Shown here one piece after another: positions 1 through 3,649 of a DNA stretch of 5,146 nucleotides (position 1 is its first letter; each line of letters opens with the position of its first letter). Where the stretch lies: the NCBI GenBank assembly GCA_964388985.1, contig CAYMCJ010000060.1, positions 1 to 5,146 on the forward strand, written 5' to 3'. Made by a program: the position numbers and the translations under genes. The notes beneath the pieces are model-generated. The model saw nothing but the letters and a program-made list of their open reading frames with translations. It did not search any database and was not told the origin of the DNA. The DNA comes from CAYMCJ01 sp964388985 (GTDB lineage Bacteria > Patescibacteriota > Patescibacteriia > Patescibacteriales > CAYMCJ01).

Positions 1-7
1 AAAAAAT

Positions 8-757
8 ATGAAATTTCCACCATACCTTGATTATTTGAAAAATCTGAACATTGTCTGGTTTAATCCTTGTTGGGGTTATTATGGCTTTTGGAAAAGGTTG
101 GCTGAATTTCGACAGGAGCACGGATTGGATTTTCAGGCCGCATGGTTGAATAGAGGCATGAAAAGAAACAAAGAATTATATGCAACGGCCCTGTTGTCTT
201 TATCTATGCAACAAGATGCTCCGACAAAGCATGGCTGGTGGTTTACCAAACTACCGGATCGTGATCCGCCAGACGGAATCATAGGAACTATCGTAGAGAG
301 TCAAAACGGAAATATTATAAATGTGCGCGAGGTGGAAGTTGTTGAATATTTTGGTGGGCAGCTGTTGGATACTTTAAATAATAAAATAAAAAATAAATTA
401 TATGAGCCAAACACCGCATTAGTTTGTTTATTATCGCCAAATACTACCGAGTTGTTTAATCTAAAAGATTTATCACAACAAATTCAAAAAATTAAGTTTC
501 CGTTAACATATATTTTTGCAGTATTTCACGGTTTTGAAATAGCATCATTGCCGAAAGGACCGGCTCCGGAGGATTTGGCAAAGATAACTCTTGTTCAACT
601 TGCGCCAAAATATGTTGTTGTCAATTTTTCTCCGCACATCTCTTGCAAGGCATGGCTTGCTGAAAAAGAGCAGTCCTGGATTAAGTTTACGGGAAGAGGC
701 AGAAGTACTGTTTTAGAAAAAGTTATAGTAGATACTGCGCCAAAACTTTTTAATTGA
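8..757 (+). CDS. Hypothetical soluble protein, 249 aa, possible PD-(D/E)XK-like core
   Basis: I do not recognise this protein. It is a complete-looking 249-residue frame from ATG at 8 to TGA at 755-757. The window edge hides any upstream SD, so an earlier start cannot be excluded. There is no signal peptide or membrane segment. The N-terminus is aromatic (FNPCWGYYGFWKRL, residues 18-31). Residues 82-115 contain LPDRDPPDGIIGTI followed by REVEVVEYFG. An acidic PPD turn followed by a strand of the form xEVEVVEY resembles the active-site layout of many PD-(D/E)XK-fold nuclease-like proteins (candidates D86, D89, E108, E110, E113), but no lysine sits in the classical place. Residues 135-144 (NTALVCLLSP) and 168-179 look like further core strands. 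It is followed at once by a palindromic repeat and a terminator, so it ends its transcript. The function is unknown; the nuclease-fold idea is a weak inference. Confidence 0.75.
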   Translation: MKFPPYLDYLKNLNIVWFNPCWGYYGFWKRLAEFRQEHGLDFQAAWLNRGMKRNKELYATALLSLSMQQDAPTKHGWWFTKLPDRDPPDGIIGTIVESQNGNIINVREVEVVEYFGGQLLDTLNNKIKNKLYEPNTALVCLLSPNTTELFNLKDLSQQIQKIKFPLTYIFAVFHGFEIASLPKGPAPEDLAKITLVQLAPKYVVVNFSPHISCKAWLAEKEQSWIKFTGRGRSTVLEKVIVDTAPKLFN

Positions 758-774
758 TAGACATTTTCGTTATG

Positions 775-807
775 TCGCAGTCCCTTGAAGCGTCGGGGAG
801 ACTGCGA
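775..807. repeat. GC-rich palindromic repeat, copy 1 (long-loop type)
   Basis: Arms TCGCAGTC (775-782) and GACTGCGA (800-807) pair perfectly over 8 bp, and inner CC/GG pairing is possible. On the minus strand it reads GCAGTCTCC, an 11-base loop, then AGGGACTGC. The same two half-words bound the shorter-loop copies at 902-931 and 3330-3360. It starts 17 bases after the stop of the upstream gene and ends 6 bases before an intrinsic terminator. It is markedly GC-richer than its surroundings. Confidence 0.75.
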
Positions 808-813
808 CTCGGC

Positions 814-842
814 AAAAGACGGTATAATTTGCCGTCTTTTTT
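814..842 (+). terminator. Rho-independent terminator after the 249-aa gene
   Basis: The stem AAAAGACGG (814-822) / CCGTCTTTT (832-840) is 9 bp with a 9-base loop, and it runs into six T (837-842). The A-run on the 5' side could also give weak termination for leftward transcription. The loop contains TATAAT by chance. With no matching -35 and its position inside a stem-loop, I do not read it as a promoter. Confidence 0.85.
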
Positions 843-852
843 GTGGGAGATA

Positions 853-879
853 TCGGCCATTTTGCACCAAATTGGCCGA
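853..879. other. Inverted repeat of unknown role
   Basis: TCGGCCA (853-859) pairs with TGGCCGA (873-879). After one T-T mismatch, TTT (861-863) pairs with AAA (869-871), giving a 10-bp hairpin around the loop GCACC. No T-tract follows, so it is not a standard terminator. It differs in sequence from the GCAGTCTCC palindromes on either side. It could be an operator or a second 3'-end hairpin. Confidence 0.5.
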
Positions 880-901
880 CTATTTGTTTAAGGGTTTTTG
901 C

Positions 902-931
902 TCCGCAGCAGTCTCCGCCAGGGACCGCTGC
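902..931. repeat. GC-rich palindromic repeat, copy 2 (short-loop type)
   Basis: Here the GC-rich palindrome lies on the plus strand as an imperfect hairpin: GCAGC (905-909) pairs with GCTGC (927-931) and GTC (911-913) with GAC (923-925). There is one mismatch, one bulge and a 4-base loop GCCA. Over 30 bases it matches the reverse complement of 3331-3360 at 27 positions, and all three differences are C/T. It lies between the upstream terminator and the mnmA promoter and ends where a -35 box would start. Confidence 0.75.
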
Positions 932-949
932 AAATTTTACGGTATTTTA

Positions 950-958
950 TGATATAAT
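950..958 (+). promoter_or_regulatory. Extended -10 promoter for mnmA
   Basis: TGATATAAT (950-958) is a perfect TATAAT with an extended -10 TGn. No good -35 lies 16-18 bases upstream, but an extended -10 can work without one. The predicted transcription start is near 965, giving a leader of about 125 bases before the mnmA ATG. An alternative is that it serves the tiny frame at 966-1007. Confidence 0.6.
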
Positions 959-1032
959 TAGATATATGGCGAGCAGAGGAACATTGTTTATTTTGATATT
1001 GATTTAGTTAATTTTTAATTCCATCATTGCCG

Positions 1033-1075
1033 CGGCAGTCCCTTTACATGTGTCTTTTAGGAGGCCGTCGGGGAA
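1033..1075. repeat. Decayed copy of the GC-rich palindromic repeat in the mnmA leader
   Basis: The 10-mer GCAGTCCCTT (1035-1044) and the 9-mer CGTCGGGGA (1066-1074) are both found, in the same order, in the copy at 775-807 (777-786 and 791-799). Here they are about 17 bases further apart, and the closing GACTGC arm is lost, so no good hairpin remains. The centre holds AGGAGG (1059-1064), 27 bases before the mnmA ATG, which is too far for a working SD at that start. Confidence 0.55.
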
Positions 1076-1091
1076 CAAAAAAAATAAAATT

Positions 1092-2177
1092 ATGGCGGAA
1101 AAGAATAAAAAAGTAATTGCGGCGATGTCGGGCGGGCTTGATTCAAGCGCGGCTGCTTTTTTGCTCAAAAAGCAGGGTTATGAAGTTATGGGGGTTTTTA
1201 TGAGGCTGGGTTTTGGCGACAATGAGGGGGAAAACGCGGCCCGCCGGGTTTGCCAAAAATTAGGCATAAAATTTTATCCCTTAAATTTAGCCTCTAAATT
1301 TAAGAAAGAAATTATTGATTATTTTTTAAAGAGTTACGAGAAAGGCTTAACGCCCAACCCTTGCGTTAAATGCAATAAAATAATTAAGTTCAAGGAATTG
1401 TTTAAAAAAGCCAGGGAATTAGGGGCGGATTATATTGCGACTGGACACTATGCGCAAAAACACGAAAACAAAAATATTTTTAAATTGTTTTGCGGGGAGG
1501 ATGAGGGCAAGGACCAGAGTTATTTTTTATATAATTTAACTCAAGGGAGGTTAAAGCATATTTTATTTCCTTTGGGTAAATACAAAAAAGACGAAGTCAG
1601 AAAAATAGCCGACCGGGCCGGCTTGTCTTATTTAAAAAAAGAAAGCCAGGATGTCTGCTTTTTAGCCGGCGACCATAATGATTTTTTAAAAGACAATTTA
1701 AAATTAAAGCCGGGGGAAATTAAAACTTTAGCCAACCAAATCGTGGGTCAGCACCAGGGCCTGCCTTTGTATACCATCGGGCAGAGAAAAGGCGTGGAAA
1801 TCGGCGGAACCGGCCCTTATTACGTGGCTGAATGCGATTATAAGACAAATATTTTATGGGTGGTAAAAAAGGGCGATGATCCGGCCTTGTATAAAGATGA
1901 GCTGATAGCGCGGGACGTAAACTGGATAAGCGGCATTGAGCCGAAATTGCCTTTGACCTGCCTGGTCGCCATCAGATACGGGCATAAGCCAACAAAATGC
2001 AAAATTCAAAAATCAAAAGGCAAAATTAATGAATATTTAATTAAATTTGAAAAGCCGCAACGGGCCATAACCCCGGGGCAGAGCGTTGTTTTCTACTTGC
2101 CTCGCCGAAGCAAGGCGAAGGAGGGTAATGAAAATGAAGTTTTGGGCGGGGGAGTGATAGGGAATTGTGAATTATGA
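1092..2177 (+). CDS. mnmA: tRNA-specific 2-thiouridylase MnmA
   Basis: This enzyme activates U34 of tRNA-Lys, -Glu and -Gln by adenylation and inserts sulfur to make 2-thiouridine in the cytoplasm. From ATG 1092 it has 361 residues, normal for the family. The PP-loop SGGLDSS is at 13-19. TPNPCVKCN (87-95) holds catalytic Cys94, aligning by eye with E. coli Cys102. TGHYA is at 117-121 and KDQSYFLY at 140-147. QDVCF (186-190) holds the persulfide Cys189, corresponding to E. coli Cys199. TIGQRKG is at 228-234, and ITPGQSVVFY starts the C-terminal barrel motif at 326. A GTG at 1050 would add 14 residues drawn from a decayed repeat; ATG 1092 fits the family N-terminus better, although no SD precedes it. 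Oddities are a short stretch after VFMRLGF where relatives carry a longer loop, and about ten extra residues (LPRRSKAKEGNEN, 336-348) encoded by an inserted palindrome before EVLGGGVI. It is probably transcribed alone from the promoter at 950. Confidence 0.97.
   Translation: MAEKNKKVIAAMSGGLDSSAAAFLLKKQGYEVMGVFMRLGFGDNEGENAARRVCQKLGIKFYPLNLASKFKKEIIDYFLKSYEKGLTPNPCVKCNKIIKFKELFKKARELGADYIATGHYAQKHENKNIFKLFCGEDEGKDQSYFLYNLTQGRLKHILFPLGKYKKDEVRKIADRAGLSYLKKESQDVCFLAGDHNDFLKDNLKLKPGEIKTLANQIVGQHQGLPLYTIGQRKGVEIGGTGPYYVAECDYKTNILWVVKKGDDPALYKDELIARDVNWISGIEPKLPLTCLVAIRYGHKPTKCKIQKSKGKINEYLIKFEKPQRAITPGQSVVFYLPRRSKAKEGNENEVLGGGVIGNCEL
2096..2125. repeat. Palindromic insertion inside mnmA
   Basis: TCGCC (2102-2106) pairs with GGCGA (2114-2118), extended by CC (2100-2101) / GG (2120-2121) around a bulged A. 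A competing stem is CTTGC (2096-2100) / GCAAG (2110-2114). It is read in frame as part of the extra MnmA segment LPRRSKAKEGNEN. It differs in sequence from the GCAGTCTCC family. From memory, similar GCCGAAG/GGCGAAGG palindromes are scattered in many CPR genomes; I cannot verify that here. Confidence 0.6.
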
Positions 2178-2196
2178 ATAAAGAATTATGAATAAA
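2169..2196. repeat. 14-bp tandem duplication over the mnmA stop
   Basis: GAATTATGAATAAA occurs twice head to tail (2169-2182 and 2183-2196). The mnmA stop TGA (2175-2177) lies in the first copy. A related word, GGAATTGTGAATTATG, leads into it, so the array may have grown from a shorter GAATT-type unit. Confidence 0.8.
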
Positions 2197-2202
2197 GGGG
2201 GA

Positions 2203-2231
2203 TTGACTTTTTTGGTAATAACTGATAGTTT
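2203..2231 (+). promoter_or_regulatory. Promoter of the 65-aa gene
   Basis: TTGACT (2203-2208, five of six matches to the -35) is separated by 17 bases from TAGTTT (2226-2231). That is a weak -10, but it is preceded by the extended -10 TG at 2223-2224. The predicted start is near 2238, which gives a leader of about 84 bases. That leader carries two SD-like sequences, AAAGGAGG (2265-2272) and GGAGGTGA (2310-2317). Confidence 0.55.
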
Positions 2232-2309
2232 GTTTTGATGGTCATTAATATAAGCAGAATAACAAAAGGAGGAAGTGTAACTATAGAGTTGATTAACTTT
2301 TAGCAGAAG

Positions 2310-2317
2310 GGAGGTGA
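2310..2317 (+). promoter_or_regulatory. Full-length Shine-Dalgarno of the 65-aa gene
   Basis: GGAGGTGA is fully complementary to the anti-SD at the 3' end of 16S rRNA, with GGAGG ending 7 bases before ATG 2322. It fixes the start and argues that the plus-strand frame is the real gene here. Most other starts in the window have weak or no SD, so this site marks an unusually well-translated message. Confidence 0.85.
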
Positions 2318-2321
2318 AGAA

Positions 2322-2519
2322 ATGGCTAGTTTTACTCATGACGCAGAAAAACATCAAGTCACTATCATTCAGACGCACGGCGGAGAGCTTAGTGCTCTCA
2401 AAAAATTTGCCAAAGGAATTGACGGCAAGACAATTTCTGACGTAACGATTGGGGACCATCCCGATGATGTGGACGGGGAACAATCACCGCGAAAAGTGGT
2501 TATGTTCAATTATGGATAA
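2322..2519 (+). CDS. Small soluble hypothetical protein, 65 aa, monocistronic
   Basis: I do not recognise this protein. It has 65 residues, an ideal SD, its own likely promoter and a strong terminator 25 bases past the stop. That makes it one of the best-supported genes in the window despite its size. It has no membrane segment, signal peptide or cysteine. The first half suggests a strand, turn and helix (HQVTIIQTHGGELSALKKFAKGI, starting at residue 11). The second half is acidic and turn-rich (IGDHPDDVDGE, 43-53) and ends in a strand (KVVMFNYG). Four His and many Asp/Glu could bind metal, but no known motif is visible. A 103-residue frame on the opposite strand (2172-2483) lacks comparable signals. 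The architecture (single gene, strong expression signals, short acidic product) suggests an abundant small protein. Its function is unknown. Confidence 0.8.
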   Translation: MASFTHDAEKHQVTIIQTHGGELSALKKFAKGIDGKTISDVTIGDHPDDVDGEQSPRKVVMFNYG

Positions 2520-2543
2520 AGGAGACGGCAATCCAATTAATTC

Positions 2544-2575
2544 GCCTCAACAAAAGATTAAGTTGAGGCTTTTTT
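2544..2575 (+). terminator. Strong Rho-independent terminator of the 65-aa gene
   Basis: The stem GCCTCAAC (2544-2551) / GTTGAGGC (2562-2569) is 8 bp and perfect, with a 10-base loop and six T (2570-2575). No T-run follows on the other strand, so it acts on rightward transcription only. Confidence 0.92.
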
Positions 2576-2587
2576 ATTTTTTAAAAT

Positions 2588-2617
2588 AAAAAGGCCGCTA
2601 ACTTGTGAAGTTACGGC
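2588..2617 (-). terminator. Rho-independent terminator of the minus-strand membrane-protein pair
   Basis: On the minus strand GCCG-TAACTT pairs with AAGTTA-CGGC across the 3-base loop CAC (arms 2608-2617 and 2594-2604, one bulged base). C and then TTTTT follow, with a further ATTTT. It lies 16 bases past the stop of the 48-aa gene and faces the plus-strand terminator, so the two operons converge cleanly. Confidence 0.8.
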
Positions 2618-2632
2618 TGGTTTTGGTTTCTT

Positions 2633-2779
2633 TTATTTTTCAAATTCTTGGAAAAAATTACCTAATTTTTGCCATTTTTTTCTCATGACTGTGTAAAAAA
2701 TAAGAAACAGAGAGTAAGCCAAAGTTAAAATTATTGGCTTAGGTAGTTTAGACCATATAGAATTTTTTGTTTTTTCCAT
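2633..2779 (-). CDS. Small single-pass membrane protein, 48 aa
   Basis: This short gene reads leftward from ATG at 2779-2777 to TAA at 2635-2633. AGGAGG (2790-2785) sits 5 bases before the ATG, a strong SD, and an intrinsic terminator follows the stop. The product begins MEKTKNSIWSKLPKP and then has one hydrophobic helix, about residues 15-32 (PIILTLAYSLFLIFYTVM). A basic RKKWQKLG stretch and an amphipathic aromatic end (NFFQEFEK) follow. With positive charge on both sides, the topology is uncertain. It lies 54 bases downstream of the four-helix membrane protein and is probably in the same transcript, so it may be a small partner subunit. I do not recognise the family. The SD, terminator and clean hydrophobic segment make it a real gene in my judgement. 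Confidence 0.75.
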   Translation of the reverse strand: MEKTKNSIWSKLPKPIILTLAYSLFLIFYTVMRKKWQKLGNFFQEFEK

Positions 2780-2833
2780 TCGTCCCTCCTGATTGTATTT
2801 TTAATCCCTTTATATTTATTTGAGATTTTTAAT

Positions 2834-3238
2834 TTATTTCGGTTTTAAAAAAATTCCGTATACAATTCCGATTATTAGCATTTCAATTAATCCGGTTGTC
2901 AAAACATAAAATAAGGTTTTTATCGGAACATCCAATGTCATCCAGGTTGAGGCAACGCTCATGAAAACCCTTAGAAACCATAATATTAAACCGAAAATCA
3001 ATCCTTTCATTAACTCGCTTTCGCCGGGCAGGGAGGAATATATAAGTAAAAATATTGCTCCCATTGCAAAACCGTAAAACAGGTCAATAAATATTCCGGC
3101 CGGAGCGTTAACGGATGTTTTTGCTATCGGCTTGTAAGCTTCAAATAATTTTCGCGCGAATGAATTGGCGTTAATAACGCCATCCATTACGCCGAATAAA
3201 ATCCCATTTATTATGCTGACGATTATGTATCTGGTCAT
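2834..3238 (-). CDS. Hypothetical four-helix integral membrane protein, 134 aa
   Basis: Four hydrophobic segments lie at about residues 5-22, 47-68, 76-95 and 107-131. The first loop is hydrophilic (FARKLFEAYKPIAKTSVNAPAG, 27-48). Conserved-looking features are the small-residue and acidic motif GVMDGVINAN (16-25), SVNAPAGIFIDL (42-53), LPGES (70-74), an Arg in helix 3 (R90) and Glu119 in the last helix. A polar residue in a helix, as here, often marks packing or proton/ion handling, but I cannot assign a function. ATG 3238 has no SD, and a TATAAT lies only two bases upstream, so the message may be nearly leaderless. The next start (Met18) would remove helix 1 and is less likely. It is probably co-transcribed with the 48-aa membrane protein. 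I recall similar uncharacterised proteins from other bacteria but cannot name a family. Confidence 0.85.
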   Translation of the reverse strand: MTRYIIVSIINGILFGVMDGVINANSFARKLFEAYKPIAKTSVNAPAGIFIDLFYGFAMGAIFLLIYSSLPGESELMKGLIFGLILWFLRVFMSVASTWMTLDVPIKTLFYVLTTGLIEMLIIGIVYGIFLKPK

Positions 3239-3240
3239 AA

Positions 3241-3269
3241 ATTATAAGAATTAAAATTATTATCGGCAA
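3241..3269 (-). promoter_or_regulatory. Promoter at the start codon of the 134-aa membrane protein
   Basis: On the minus strand TTGCCG (3269-3264, four of six matches) and a perfect TATAAT (3246-3241) are 17 bases apart. Only two bases separate the -10 from ATG 3238, so the usual transcription start (about 3234) falls inside codon 2. A leaderless message would need unusually early initiation. In AT-rich DNA the match could also be chance. Confidence 0.45.
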
Positions 3270-3296
3270 AATATTTTCGTTCCGCAACAGCCTTAC

Positions 3297-3325
3297 AAAA
3301 AACCGCGCCGGGGATAGAACCGCGG
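3297..3325 (-). terminator. Rho-independent terminator of the minus-strand 117-aa/80-aa operon
   Basis: On the minus strand CCGCG (3325-3321) pairs with CGCGG (3307-3303) over a 13-base loop, followed by six T (3302-3297). The stem is short but entirely G-C. It lies 4 bases beyond the palindromic repeat at 3330-3360, just past the 80-aa gene's stop. Confidence 0.65.
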
Positions 3326-3329
3326 AAAC

Positions 3330-3360
3330 CGCAGCAGTCCCTAGCGGAGACTACTGCGGA
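3330..3360. repeat. GC-rich palindromic repeat, copy 4, overlapping the end of the 80-aa gene
   Basis: CCGCAG pairs with CTGCGG and AGTC with GACT at the two ends of this hairpin. It has one C-A mismatch, inner CC/GG pairing and the loop TAGC. The minus-strand reading GTAGTCTCC-GCT-AGGGACTGC is the family pattern. Bases 3331-3360 match the reverse complement of 902-931 at 27 of 30 positions. The last two codons and the TAG stop of the 80-aa gene (3359-3351) lie inside it. Confidence 0.75.
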
Positions 3361-3593
3361 ACTAAATAATTAATTACTTCATTCCATAATTCATCAATAC
3401 TTTTTGTCGGAGGTGGTGTTTCCTCGTCTCCTAATGATTCAAACCCAGTTTTTAATCCATTATTTCCAAGAAAAATTAAGATGTCATTATATTCTGGATA
3501 ATTTCCTTCTTTAAATTCTTTTCCTACTTCTTCTTGAAATAATTTTTTTTGTTCGTCATTAAGCATATTCCATTGTTGTTCTGTTATTGACAT
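3351..3593 (-). CDS. Small acidic hypothetical protein, 80 aa
   Basis: I do not recognise this protein. It has 80 residues from ATG 3593-3591. The N-terminal half is helical and charged (SITEQQWNMLNDEQKKLFQEEVGKEF, starting at residue 2). A hydrophobic patch DILIFLGNNGL follows (37-47), then an acidic linker ending in PPP (60-62) and a final helix (SIDELWNEVINYLV). It has no membrane segment, signal peptide or cysteine. The start has no clear SD. Its stop TAG and the codons for Pro79-Gln80 come from the palindromic repeat at 3330-3360, so the original C-terminus may have been replaced when the repeat arrived. It lies 76 bases downstream of the 117-aa gene on the same strand with no terminator between them. 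The two are probably transcribed together from the promoter at 4183-4212 and end at the terminator at 3297-3325. Confidence 0.65.
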   Translation of the reverse strand: MSITEQQWNMLNDEQKKLFQEEVGKEFKEGNYPEYNDILIFLGNNGLKTGFESLGDEETPPPTKSIDELWNEVINYLVPQ

Positions 3594-3649
3594 AGTTTTA
3601 TTATTAATTAAATTAATTTTATTTAGCTAGCGAACTAGATATCCCGTGC

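Noticed and set aside
823..828. TATAAT as a promoter -10 at 823-828.
   Set aside because: It is the loop of an intrinsic terminator and has no -35 at suitable spacing.
595..870. 91-residue minus-strand frame at the end of the 249-aa gene.
   Set aside because: It reads through the terminator stem and two hairpins and mostly mirrors the upstream coding region.
775..931. CRISPR array, from several palindromic repeats close together.
   Set aside because: Copies are in mixed orientation, with irregular spacing and differing loops and no regular spacers.
1050..1091. GTG start extending MnmA by 14 residues.
   Set aside because: The extra residues are encoded by a decayed repeat and do not match the family N-terminus; the AGGAGG lies inside the extension.
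755..2177. Recoded UGA (Gracilibacteria-type code).
   Set aside because: TGA ends the 249-aa gene just before a terminator and ends mnmA right after the conserved C-terminus, so it acts as a stop.
2172..2483. 103-residue minus-strand frame opposite the 65-aa gene.
   Set aside because: It has no SD or terminator and runs through the promoter, leader and repeat DNA of the plus-strand gene, which has full expression signals.
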